From: Candidatus Falkowbacteria bacterium S5_I03
Lineage (GTDB): Bacteria; Patescibacteriota; Patescibacteriia; Patescibacteriales; UBA12465
NCBI GenBank assembly: GCA_019248265.1
Contig: JAEHGX010000006.1
Coordinates: 1-64,000, forward strand
DNA: 64,000 bases
Direction of reading: 5' to 3'
Both the position numbers and the translations under genes were made by a program. This document shows, one piece after another, positions 21,422 to 29,174 of the stretch. Position 1 is the first letter of the stretch. Every line of letters starts with the position of its first letter. Below the pieces are notes generated by a model, which worked only from the letters and a program-made list of their open reading frames with translations, searched no databases and was not told the DNA's origin.

Positions 21422-21850
21422 TTATTTTTTTGTTTGAATCTTAATAGATTTAGGTTTGACTTCGGCCGCCTTAGGAATATTAATCTTTAAGATGCCACCT
21501 TCGTTAACAGCGCTAGCTTGATCGCCATCAACTTTGGTCGGCAAAGGAATGGAGCGATAAAAAGAGCCGCGGCGAATCTCTTGGCGGTAATAATTCTTAT
21601 CTTCCACTTCGCTCTTTTTTTCACTTTCACCTTTAATGCAGAGAACATTATTCTCAATAGAGATATCAACCTTATCCGGATCAATTCCGGCCAGTTGCGT
21701 CTCCACAACGATATTATCCTTGTCCTCGTACATATCAACCGCCGGCGTAAAGCCGAATTGATTGCCGCGAACAGTCGGCAACATGGATTCAAAAGTCTTA
21801 TCCATGTCGTCAAATTCCGAAAAGAATGGAGTCCATTTTATTAAAGACAT
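21422..21850 (-). CDS. Hsp20/alpha-crystallin small heat-shock protein
   Basis: Small heat-shock proteins hold unfolding proteins for refolding by DnaK. The 142-residue protein has the alpha-crystallin domain (about residues 36-135) with 'PAVDMYEDKDNIVVE' at its start and 'VNEGGILKINIP' near the end, corresponding to the conserved A-x-x-x-n-G-v-L motif. The C-terminal 'PKSIKIQTK' provides the I-x-I anchor for oligomer assembly. It lies within the CIRCE-controlled operon between grpE and dnaK, an arrangement that pairs holdase and foldase. Confidence 0.93.
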   Translation of the reverse strand: MSLIKWTPFFSEFDDMDKTFESMLPTVRGNQFGFTPAVDMYEDKDNIVVETQLAGIDPDKVDISIENNVLCIKGESEKKSEVEDKNYYRQEIRRGSFYRSIPLPTKVDGDQASAVNEGGILKINIPKAAEVKPKSIKIQTKK

Positions 21851-21867
21851 AGACTTAATATCTCTTT

Positions 21868-21910
21868 CTTTAAAACTGGCACCACTTGCGGCCAGTGGAT
21901 AAAGAAAGAT
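21868..21910 (-). other. grpE-hsp20 intercistronic stem-loop
   Basis: An outer stem CTTTCTTT/AAAGAAAG encloses an inner stem ACTGGC/GCCAGT with a 10-base loop in the 71-bp spacer. It has no terminator-type T run and resembles the stem-loops in the next two spacers of this operon. Confidence 0.5.
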
Positions 21911-21921
21911 TAAAAATTAAT

Positions 21922-22545
21922 TTATTTAACAATTACTTTAGCCGGCCTGATAACCCGGCCATTCAACATATAACCCGGCATAACTTCTTTAGCGACTGTT
22001 TCACCCGTACCATCCATAGCTTCCATGGTATTATGATCAAATTTTTCACCCACGGTCTTTATTTCCATCACCCCCTTAGACTCTAAAACATCCTTAAACT
22101 GCTTCAAAACATGGCGAACGCCGACTGCCCAAGGATTATCATTATCCTCTTCTTTTAAACCTAGCAAAGAAAGCTTGAGGTGGTCATAAACAGGTAAAAT
22201 ATCTTGTAAAAAATCTTGAAGCGCATATTTTACAAAGTCAGACTTATCTTTAGCACTTTGCTTTAAAAGATTGTGATAATCGGCTAAAGCCCGCTTATAT
22301 TGATGTTCTAGGGATTCAGGAGCTTCTTCTGAGTCCGATAAGAATTCAAAACGCGCTTTTTTAATGCCGTCGACTTCAACTTCTTCCAAAAACATTTTTT
22401 TGGAACGTACCCAAATTTTGGATTCATTTTTGATGTCCTGATAAACAACCTGCTCTTCTTTAGTTTCTGAATTAAGCGCTTCGTTTAAAATCCGATATTC
22501 GCCACCTTTATAATGGCGATAGATTCCTTTTTTTAACTCTTCCAT
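21922..22545 (-). CDS. grpE: GrpE nucleotide exchange factor fused to an N-terminal DUF1653 domain
   Basis: The 207-residue protein starts at ATG 22545, 4 bp after the hrcA stop; a start 18 codons upstream would overlap hrcA. Residues 4 to about 66 are a DUF1653 domain ('GIYRHYKGGEYRIL', 'SETKEEQVVYQ', 'WVRSKKMFLEEVEVDG'). Residues 75-207 are GrpE: a coiled-coil helix ('EHQYKRALADYHNLL') and the C-terminal beta domain ('GEKFDHNTMEAMDGTG', 'GYMLNGRVIRPAKVIV'), which releases ADP from DnaK. DUF1653 has no known role and normally occurs as a stand-alone small protein. The junction reads straight through with no stop. Confidence 0.92.
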   Translation of the reverse strand: MEELKKGIYRHYKGGEYRILNEALNSETKEEQVVYQDIKNESKIWVRSKKMFLEEVEVDGIKKARFEFLSDSEEAPESLEHQYKRALADYHNLLKQSAKDKSDFVKYALQDFLQDILPVYDHLKLSLLGLKEEDNDNPWAVGVRHVLKQFKDVLESKGVMEIKTVGEKFDHNTMEAMDGTGETVAKEVMPGYMLNGRVIRPAKVIVK

Positions 22546-22549
22546 AGTT

Positions 22550-23242
22550 TTATTCAAATTTCTTTTTAATAAATTCCGCGAGCGCCAAATTATGGCCATA
22601 GTCCATGCGCATCGGTCCTAAAATTCCAAATAAGCCGTGAGCGCCTTCGTGTCGGTATTTAACCAAGATAGCGCTTAAGAAATTGCCAAAGGGATTTTTA
22701 GAGCCGATCAGGGTCTGACTGCCTTCCGGCAATTCCTCAAAAATATCATCAATTATTTCTTCCATGCGATCGATAATTCCCGAAACATCGCAAACGGCAT
22801 CAACTTGTTTAAACTCCGGTTGGGAAAATAAATTAGAGAGGCCGGTATAATATAAATCATTTTTATTAAATGCCCAAAAAACTGCGCCGCTCGCTAATTC
22901 TGAAATCGCTTTAGCGGTTTGTCTCAAAGCCAGGCCCTCTTTGTTAAAAATATTTTCTAAATTTTTTTCATCCGCTTCTTTAAGGCTACGCTTTTTTTTA
23001 ACATCCTTTATCGTTTCCAGAAACAACTCATAAGCAATTTCGGTCGGCACGCGTCCGGCAGAAGTATGCGGCTGATAAATATAACCCTCTTCTTCAAGCT
23101 CCATCATTTCATTGCGGACGGTGGCTGGCGAAATATCAAGCTTATATTTTTCCACTAAAACGCCGGAAGACACCGGTTGCGCCGTCTTCACATATTCTTT
23201 AATTATGGTTTCTAAAATAAATTGTTTGCGCTGAGAAATCAT
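22550..23242 (-). CDS. hrcA: heat-inducible transcription repressor HrcA, short form
   Basis: HrcA represses heat-shock genes by binding CIRCE; GroEL or related chaperone state usually controls it. The start is ATG 23242 ('MISQRKQFILETII'); an upstream start at 23281 lies inside CIRCE and is rejected. The 230-residue protein keeps the winged-helix part ('TAQPVSSGVLVEKY', 'SPATVRNEMMELEEEGYI', 'HTSAGRVPTE') and the terminal 'GPMRMDYGHNLALAEFI'. The usual length is about 340, so the middle (GAF-like and inserted dimerisation region) is shortened. It is the first gene of the operon it probably controls. Confidence 0.93.
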   Translation of the reverse strand: MISQRKQFILETIIKEYVKTAQPVSSGVLVEKYKLDISPATVRNEMMELEEEGYIYQPHTSAGRVPTEIAYELFLETIKDVKKKRSLKEADEKNLENIFNKEGLALRQTAKAISELASGAVFWAFNKNDLYYTGLSNLFSQPEFKQVDAVCDVSGIIDRMEEIIDDIFEELPEGSQTLIGSKNPFGNFLSAILVKYRHEGAHGLFGILGPMRMDYGHNLALAEFIKKKFE

Positions 23243-23261
23243 ATATTTTATTGCTACCGCT

Positions 23262-23290
23262 ATTATAAACAAAATTAGCACTCAAGTCAA
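23262..23290 (-). promoter_or_regulatory. sigma70-type promoter of the heat-shock operon
   Basis: Minus-strand TTGACT (23285-23290) and TATAAT (23262-23267) are separated by 17 bp. The -35 box lies in the spacer of the CIRCE element and the downstream CIRCE arm fills the -35/-10 spacer, so HrcA binding would block RNA polymerase. Confidence 0.88.
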
Positions 23291-23301
23291 GAGAGTGCTA
23301 A
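23275..23301. promoter_or_regulatory. CIRCE operator (HrcA-binding site)
   Basis: TTAGCACTC (23275-23283), a 9-bp spacer, and GAGTGCTAA (23293-23301) match the CIRCE consensus at every position. It lies 33 bp upstream of the hrcA ATG and overlaps the promoter. Confidence 0.97.
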
Positions 23302-23328
23302 TTATTACTAAAAATTAACTAATAAAAG

Positions 23329-23820
23329 CTAAATTCCTAGTTCTTGTTTATAGTCAAGATTCCGCTGATAATCGGCCGGGCTTAAAAGCTCCGGTGCGGA
23401 AAAATGATGCAACGCGCGATAAGTAATAGAATAATATCGCAAACTGTATCCATTAATAATAACATCAGTAATCAAATGGACTAAGCCGGCGAAAGCGAGT
23501 GTCAAAAAAATCATTTTTAATATTTGTTTCTGACGGAATAACCAGGCAATTAATAATAACAGGGGGAAATATTCCCAGGCATGAAAGAAAATTTTAATTT
23601 TATCACTCAGTAAAAACTGCCGGCTTTGAATAAAATAAGTAAAATTAAAATGTGGTCCGTAAAAAAAGAAATATTCTAAAACATGATCAAGATCGATTAA
23701 AAATCCTCCCAAGATTCCAAAAACAATTCCGAGCCAGAGGCGCTTGAACCGACGACCAAAATAATAACCGACGAAAACGGCCAGTGAAAAATGGATAAAT
23801 AAATGTATAGCTAAGGGCAT
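23329..23820 (-). CDS. small polytopic membrane protein with conserved His/Asp residues
   Basis: The 163-residue protein has about four membrane segments. Acidic and His residues lie at segment ends: 'GGFLIDLDHVLEYFF', 'FFHAWEYFPLLL' and 'GLVHLITDVIINGYSL'. This D-x-D-H plus H plus H-x-x-x-D pattern resembles DUF457/YdjM-type membrane-bound putative metal hydrolases. That link is tentative. It follows mrdA by 6 bp on the same strand, so it is probably co-transcribed and may act at the envelope. Confidence 0.55.
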   Translation of the reverse strand: MPLAIHLFIHFSLAVFVGYYFGRRFKRLWLGIVFGILGGFLIDLDHVLEYFFFYGPHFNFTYFIQSRQFLLSDKIKIFFHAWEYFPLLLLIAWLFRQKQILKMIFLTLAFAGLVHLITDVIINGYSLRYYSITYRALHHFSAPELLSPADYQRNLDYKQELGI

Positions 23821-23826
23821 AAATAA

Positions 23827-25923
23827 TTATTGAGTTACTTGGCTTTTATTGCTGAAATACCAATTAAAAATATCATAAGCCATCGGGACGGCCACCGTAC
23901 TTCCCTCCACGCCTTCTTCAACTAAAATGGAAATTGATAACTCCGGATTTTCATAAGGCGCAAAGCCGATAAACCAAGCATGAGGAGCTTTAACCGTTGA
24001 CCATTGAGCTGTACCGGTTTTGCCGGCCATCGTCACCGGCAAGGTATTTAAATAGCGACCGCTACCGGAAGTCACTGTTTGACGCATACCTTCACGCACA
24101 ATATTTAAATCAGCCGCATTAATAAAATTTTGTCTAATCACTTGGGGCTTGATTTCCTGAACAAGCTGATTATTGCTGTCTAAAATTTTAGCAACTAAAT
24201 GTGGTTTATATAGTGTTCCGCCGTTAGCAATGGCGGCTGTATAATTGGCAACCTGAAGCGGAGTGACTAAAACATCTCCCTGGCCGATTGCAAAGTGATA
24301 AGTATCGCCAATATACCAGGGCTCATTTTTAGTTTGTTCCTTCCAGGCAGCTGTGGGCACAAAACCGGCGACCTCGCCATTTAAATCAATGCCCGTTTTT
24401 TCTCCTAAACCAAATAGCCTGGCGTATTTAACCAAGCCGTCCAGCCCTAAGCCTTTAAAATCACCATAACCGCCACCAATATAATAGAAAAAGGTATTGA
24501 CTGACATCGCAATTGCTTTTTTAACATCCGTCATTCCGTGGCCGCCCGCCTTCCAATCAGGGAAAAACCATTCACCAATTCGCAGACCTCCATTACTTAA
24601 AAAACTAGTATTTTCATTAATGACCCTGTCTTGTAAAGCCCCGGCAGCAAAAATCGGCTTAATAGTCGAACCGGAAGGAAACTCGCCGCTAATAGAACGA
24701 TTAAAGAGCGGCTGACTGGGGTCATTTAAAAATTCATTATAATCATCATGGCTGATGCCGGCGGCAAAAGCATTGTTATCGTAAGCCGGCAAAGAAACCA
24801 TCGCCCTAATCTCGCCACTTTGCGGATTCATAATAATGATAGAGGCCTTTTTAAGTTTATACTTATCCAAATAAATTTGAGCTACTTGTGCCGCTTTTTC
24901 TTGCAAATCCAAATCAAGCGCCAACATTAAATTGGCGCCATCGTGCGCAGGGACTTCATTAATAATTTTCTTTTGGCGGCCAAGCGCGTCAACTTCAATA
25001 TTTTTGCGGCCCGCCTCGCCCTTAAGTTTTGCCTCCCAAGAATATTCAATACCCACTTTGCCGACATAATCGATTACCGAATATTTGGAACCTAGTTTTT
25101 TTAGTTCCGCGTCATTAATTTTGCCGGTATAGCCTAAGATATGAGCCAAGCTATCCACGCCGGAAACGATAGGACCACTATCGCTATCCGTTAGATATTC
25201 ACGTCTAATTTTCGTAGTTAAAAACACTCCCGGCCACTGCGGCAAGCGTAGAGAAATCAGCATCGCTTTATCATAGTCAATATTATCTTGAATAAACAAA
25301 GGCTGATAAGACTCCAACGAACCCAATTTAACGGTCGCTAGCGATTCTTTAATTTTATAAAAGGAAGGACTGTCGGAAATCAGTTTCAATTCCCGCGAAC
25401 TGGAAGAAATTGAGGTTGTTTGGAGATTGGCGGAATCGGTGCCATCAAGCACAGAGCTGATTTGCCTAATCAGTTCATCGCGTGTCAATTCATTTTTAGG
25501 CAAATCTATCGGCCGCAAATATAGAACGAAATTAGCCTTATTTCTAACCAGCGGCTTTAAATTACGATCATAAATAATGCCACGCTTCGGTTCAATAGTT
25601 TCCGCCCGCAAGCGGTTATCTTCGGAAAGGAGATAATAATAATTACCTTTGATAATTTGCAGCCAAATCGTACGCGCAAAAATCATCGCCAACGCCAAAA
25701 AAGTAATCAGCGCAAAATATTTGAGTTTAGAAAAATTAAAACTACGAGTAATAATCTCTTTATTGCTGCTGTCGGATAAAAATGACTGCTCGGTCCAATC
25801 CGAGTAATAAACCGAGTCTTTAAGCTGACCAAAACGAAAGCGGCCTTCCTTAATAGCGAAAGGGTCGGAGTCTTTATCCTGCAGCGCCTCTAGCAGATGT
25901 CGTTTTTTAGTATTGCGAGCCAT
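23827..25923 (-). CDS. mrdA: penicillin-binding protein 2 (MrdA), peptidoglycan transpeptidase
   Basis: PBP2 cross-links peptidoglycan during side-wall elongation. The start is set at ATG 25923 ('MARNTKKRHLLEAL'); an in-frame upstream codon at 25980 adds 19 non-conserved residues. The 698-residue protein has a cytoplasmic N-terminus, one membrane anchor (about 80-100), the dimerisation/pedestal domain with 'EPKRGIIYDRN', and the transpeptidase domain with SxxK ('GSTIKPIFAAG'), SxN ('MSVNTFFYYIG') and KTGT ('MAGKTGTAQW'). The extended N-terminal cytoplasmic region (about 75 residues) is longer than usual. It is divergent from the response-regulator gene. Confidence 0.94.
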   Translation of the reverse strand: MARNTKKRHLLEALQDKDSDPFAIKEGRFRFGQLKDSVYYSDWTEQSFLSDSSNKEIITRSFNFSKLKYFALITFLALAMIFARTIWLQIIKGNYYYLLSEDNRLRAETIEPKRGIIYDRNLKPLVRNKANFVLYLRPIDLPKNELTRDELIRQISSVLDGTDSANLQTTSISSSSRELKLISDSPSFYKIKESLATVKLGSLESYQPLFIQDNIDYDKAMLISLRLPQWPGVFLTTKIRREYLTDSDSGPIVSGVDSLAHILGYTGKINDAELKKLGSKYSVIDYVGKVGIEYSWEAKLKGEAGRKNIEVDALGRQKKIINEVPAHDGANLMLALDLDLQEKAAQVAQIYLDKYKLKKASIIIMNPQSGEIRAMVSLPAYDNNAFAAGISHDDYNEFLNDPSQPLFNRSISGEFPSGSTIKPIFAAGALQDRVINENTSFLSNGGLRIGEWFFPDWKAGGHGMTDVKKAIAMSVNTFFYYIGGGYGDFKGLGLDGLVKYARLFGLGEKTGIDLNGEVAGFVPTAAWKEQTKNEPWYIGDTYHFAIGQGDVLVTPLQVANYTAAIANGGTLYKPHLVAKILDSNNQLVQEIKPQVIRQNFINAADLNIVREGMRQTVTSGSGRYLNTLPVTMAGKTGTAQWSTVKAPHAWFIGFAPYENPELSISILVEEGVEGSTVAVPMAYDIFNWYFSNKSQVTQ

Positions 25924-26089
25924 TTTAATAATAAATACTTGAGTATTATTAATATTAACCCGAATTAGAGAGAAAGGCAAACCGCAGCCAAAGACAGTAA
26001 AAAACTATTTTATTTTGAGTTTATCTATAATATTCTATAATATAAACAGTTATTTTAAACTTTTTTCAGCAAACATAAAAATAAAAAAT

Positions 26090-26761
26090 ATGAAAATTCT
26101 AATCATTGAAGATGACAAGAATATTAGCGCCTCTTTAGCTTATTTTTTTAAAAGCCAAAATATAATTTTTGACATTGCCGAAGATGGTGAACGCGGATTA
26201 TTCCTGGCTAAGGTCGGCGATTATGATGTAATTTTACTTGATTACAACCTGCCAAAAATAAGCGGTCAAGAAATAATCGCTAAAATAAGAACCGACGGCC
26301 AAACCGTCCCGATTATTATGCTGACGATTCGAAACGATTTGAATGATAAAATAAACATTTTAGACATCGGCGCTGATGACTATTTAGTAAAGCCTTTTTT
26401 GCTCAAAGAACTATTAGCGAGAATCCGAGCAATCCTGAGACGACCGCTAAAATTAGAAAACCAAAAATTAATTTGTAAAAATTTAGAAATGGAGCCAACT
26501 AGTTTTAAGGTTGTTAAAAATGGACGCAATATCTCTTTAAGAACTAAAGAATTTATGCTCCTAGAATATTTATTTAAAAATAAGGGCGCGGTTGTCTCTC
26601 GCCAAGACATCATGGATCATGTCTGGGATGAAAATGGCGATCCTTTTTCCAACACGATTGAGGTCCATATGATGAACCTGCGCCGCAAAATAGAAACCAA
26701 GAAAGATCGCTATATTTTTACAATTCCTAACCGCGGCTATAAATTAGACGAAAAAATTTAA
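26090..26761 (+). CDS. OmpR/PhoB-family response regulator
   Basis: The 223-residue protein (ATG 26090) has a receiver domain with acidic pocket 'IIEDDKN' (Asp8, Asp9), phospho-acceptor Asp51 in 'VILLDYNLP', the Thr in 'IIMLTIR' and Lys in 'DDYLVKPF'. The C-terminal winged helix (about 128-220) has 'LRTKEFMLLEYLF' and 'NTIEVHMMNLRRKIE'. It would bind DNA when phosphorylated. It is followed by a tiny peptide gene, a terminator, and a frameshifted kinase gene, its likely partner. Confidence 0.93.
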   Translation: MKILIIEDDKNISASLAYFFKSQNIIFDIAEDGERGLFLAKVGDYDVILLDYNLPKISGQEIIAKIRTDGQTVPIIMLTIRNDLNDKINILDIGADDYLVKPFLLKELLARIRAILRRPLKLENQKLICKNLEMEPTSFKVVKNGRNISLRTKEFMLLEYLFKNKGAVVSRQDIMDHVWDENGDPFSNTIEVHMMNLRRKIETKKDRYIFTIPNRGYKLDEKI

Positions 26762-26780
26762 TTTAAATAATCCAAAAACT

Positions 26781-26891
26781 ATGAAACAAAAAAACCAAAA
26801 ACAAAAAACAAAATTCTTAACCTCGCGCACGCTAGCAATAGCGACTATTCTGGCTGGGCTGCTTAATCCGGGAACCCCTTGGCGCGATTAA
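26781..26891 (+). CDS. 36-residue peptide between response regulator and kinase
   Basis: ATG 26781 opens a 36-residue frame ending one base before a strong terminator. The product begins with a Lys/Gln-rich basic stretch (MKQKNQKQKTKF), then a short hydrophobic helix ('LAIATILAGLL', about residues 18-28), then 'NPGTPWRD'. This basic-hydrophobic-short-tail form resembles a signal-like or membrane-anchored peptide. It lies 19 bp after the response-regulator stop. No family was recognised; a signalling or leader role is only inferred from position. Confidence 0.5.
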   Translation: MKQKNQKQKTKFLTSRTLAIATILAGLLNPGTPWRD

Positions 26892-26924
26892 AAAAAGCGC
26901 CCTCATAAAAATGGGGGCGTTTTT
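26892..26924 (+). terminator. intrinsic terminator after response regulator and peptide
   Basis: CGCCCTCAT and ATGGGGGCG arms with an AAAA loop, flanked by an A run and TTTTT, form a strong rho-independent terminator on the plus strand. It separates the response regulator from the kinase gene. Confidence 0.85.
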
Positions 26925-26947
26925 ATTTTATTTTTAAATTTAAAATC

Positions 26948-27859
26948 ATGCTTATTATTTCATGGTCTTCTATAAAAATAAAAACACTTTCTGAAAAAAT
27001 AAAACAACTTTTAGCTCCCAGGAGTCTTGATGAAGAAATTGCTAGACGGGAACAAATACTGAATATCTTAATTTTTTTCTCGATTATTTGTTTTTCCGCC
27101 TTGAGCTTAATCCGTTTGCTTGATTTTATTGCTCATGGGTCGGATCGCGGATTAGCACCCGCACTTTTGTTATTAATCTTAAGCTTCTTCATATTTTTAT
27201 TTTGGCTCTCAAAAAAGAAAATGTTTAAAACTGCTTCCTGGTTATTAATCATAATATATTCCTTGCCGATGCTTTATTCTTTTATAACTTGGGGAGCAGA
27301 TTTACCGGCAGCTTTATTAATGGCTATTCTTATCATAACTTTTTTCGGTGTTCTAATGGGCTCCCAGGCCTCACTAATTAGTGCTTCAATCTTGAGTGTA
27401 TTTTTGATTACCCTAACGTGGCTGCAAACAAACGGATTGATGGCCACCGTAAATTATTGGCGATTAGAAAAAAATGAACTTGGCGACACCATCGCTTATG
27501 CTGTTTTAATGATGGTGATTACCGTGATTGTCTGGATATTTGATAATGGACTAAATAAAGCTTTAAGGCGAGCCCATATAAGCGAAGTAGCCTTAAAACA
27601 AGAACGTAATGACTTAGAAATTAAAGTAATCGAGAGAACGGCTCAATTAAGAGAATTAGAGGCAGAAAAAATTGAACAACTCTACAGATTAGCAGAATTT
27701 GGACGCCTATCATCCGGAGTTTTTCATGATTTAATAAATCCCTTAACTGCAGTGTCTCTTAATTTGGAACAAATAAAAAATGAAGGCACTACCAGCCTGG
27801 CTAATGCCAAAGATTGTCTTTCGCAAGCAATTACCCTTCCCATAAAATGGAAGATTTAA
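26948..27859 (+). CDS. sensor histidine kinase, N-terminal part (frameshifted)
   Basis: This frame encodes about six membrane helices (residues 37-205), a charged coiled coil (about 208-245) and the dimerisation/phospho-acceptor domain with the H-box 'LSSGVFHDLINPLTAV' (His260). It then ends with non-conserved residues at a TAA, while the catalytic domain continues in another frame from about 27835. A single missing base in 'ATTACCCTTCCCATAAAATGG' would restore one continuous kinase of about 470 residues. No canonical slippery heptamer is seen. It is either a recent mutation or a sequence error. Partner is probably the upstream response regulator. Confidence 0.8.
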   Translation: MLIISWSSIKIKTLSEKIKQLLAPRSLDEEIARREQILNILIFFSIICFSALSLIRLLDFIAHGSDRGLAPALLLLILSFFIFLFWLSKKKMFKTASWLLIIIYSLPMLYSFITWGADLPAALLMAILIITFFGVLMGSQASLISASILSVFLITLTWLQTNGLMATVNYWRLEKNELGDTIAYAVLMMVITVIVWIFDNGLNKALRRAHISEVALKQERNDLEIKVIERTAQLRELEAEKIEQLYRLAEFGRLSSGVFHDLINPLTAVSLNLEQIKNEGTTSLANAKDCLSQAITLPIKWKI

Positions 27860-28365
27860 TAGCCTGTATTAAAAAATCAATTAGACCGGAAAATAACAAA
27901 GTTAATTTCTGTCCCAGGATAGAAATCGAAACGGTAATTAATATTCTTGCCTACAAAGCTCGGAAAGCAAAAGTAGAAATAGTCTTTTCCGGGGCTGAAA
28001 GTTTTAATATTTATGGCGACCCCGTAAAATTCAGTCAAATCATAATAAACTTAATTTCCAATGGTATAGACTCTTCAGAATTTCAAACAGAGAATACTCT
28101 CAAAAAAGTTAGTGTCAACCTCACCAAAAAAGATAATTCATTAATAATCACAGTTGAAGACTGCGGGCCAGGGATAGCTCCGGAAAATATCAATAAAATT
28201 TTTCAGCCATTTTTCAGCACTAAAAACGGACAAGGCTTGGGCTTAGGGTTATCATCCACAAAAACGATAGTCGAAAAAGAATTTTTGGGAACGATTGCAG
28301 TTTCAAGCCGTCCACATGAAAAAACTGAATTTACAGTTAGCATTCCTTTATCATATGCCGCGTGA
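27836..28365 (+). CDS. sensor histidine kinase, C-terminal catalytic part (frameshifted)
   Basis: The frame picks up as 'SHKMEDLIACIKKSI', the expected continuation of the kinase dimerisation helix, and then gives a full HATPase_c domain: N-box 'IIINLISNGIDS', G1 'EDCGPGIAPEN', F-box 'IFQPFFSTK' and G2 'GQGLGLGLSSTKTI'. An ATG at 27814 in this frame, and another within 'HKMED', are possible but unlikely true starts. The domain belongs with the frame ending at 27859. The 3' end overlaps the next gene by 11 bp. Confidence 0.78.
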
Positions 28366-29167
28366 ACAGGCTTATTACTGGCCAATATGGCTTATTGAAT
28401 CTTTAAGGCCCAATTGCCAAAATCAACAAAAAACATTTTGCCAAACCCAATCAGTTTTATGGCAAGCTTTAAATATTTATGATGATATTATTGACGGCGA
28501 CAATCCCCGGGCTGATTTAATGAGAGCTAATAATAACTTTAGAAAATTTTTAAAAGTACTTTATACTTCGAATTTACCAGTTTATTTTATTGATCAAGCT
28601 GATAATATTATAAATACTTGGGAAAAAATTAATCGCCAAGAATGGCAATCTGCCAAGTTGCTAATTAAAAACGGAGGGATAAAGATTCCTCAACACCTAC
28701 CGAGTGCCGAGACTTACAATTTAGGCTACAAAAAATCGTTGCTCCTCGCTATTATGCCGATTATCAGCGCTCTAAAATTAAATTTAATTAGCAGTCGCCG
28801 AGAATTAAAAATCGCTTTTAATTTTTTTAAATATGCTCTAGCGGCTAAGCAGCTGGCCGATGACGCCAGTGATTGGTTGGTAGATTTGGAAAATGGTATT
28901 TTAAATCCGGTTAATCTACTGGTTCTAAAAGCTGCTAAAAATAAAAAAATAAAACTTAATCTTAAAACTAAGCCGGAAATAGCTTATCTGTTGTTTGCCA
29001 ATAATGCCGGGCCGCAAACAGCAAAAAATATTCTTAATTTATGTAAAAAAGCAGAGAAAGAAGCTCTTAAACTAGGAATTAAAAATACGATGCCATTAAC
29101 TAAATTTTTAATTCAACCACTATCTAAATCCGCTCAGAAAGTCTTAAATTTCCAAAATCTGCTATAA
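28355..29167 (+). CDS. class I isoprenoid-synthase-like protein (two Asp-rich motifs)
   Basis: The 270-residue, mainly helical protein starts at ATG 28355, overlapping the kinase end by 11 bp. It carries 'IYDDIIDGDN' (Asp43, Asp44, Asp47) and, 126 residues later, 'KQLADDASDWLVD' (Asp169, Asp170, Asp173). Two such Asp-rich motifs on facing helices are the Mg2+-diphosphate sites of class I prenyl transferases, squalene/phytoene synthases and terpene synthases. Sequence is too diverged to name a product. No membrane anchor is seen. Its start overlap suggests translation coupled to the kinase. Function as an isoprenoid enzyme is inferred. Confidence 0.55.
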   Translation: MPREQAYYWPIWLIESLRPNCQNQQKTFCQTQSVLWQALNIYDDIIDGDNPRADLMRANNNFRKFLKVLYTSNLPVYFIDQADNIINTWEKINRQEWQSAKLLIKNGGIKIPQHLPSAETYNLGYKKSLLLAIMPIISALKLNLISSRRELKIAFNFFKYALAAKQLADDASDWLVDLENGILNPVNLLVLKAAKNKKIKLNLKTKPEIAYLLFANNAGPQTAKNILNLCKKAEKEALKLGIKNTMPLTKFLIQPLSKSAQKVLNFQNLL

Positions 29168-29174
29168 TACCATT

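Noticed and set aside
27814-27859. Programmed -1 frameshift in the histidine kinase
   Set aside because: No X-XXY-YYZ slippery heptamer in the zero frame and no following stem-loop was seen; a single-base loss is simpler.
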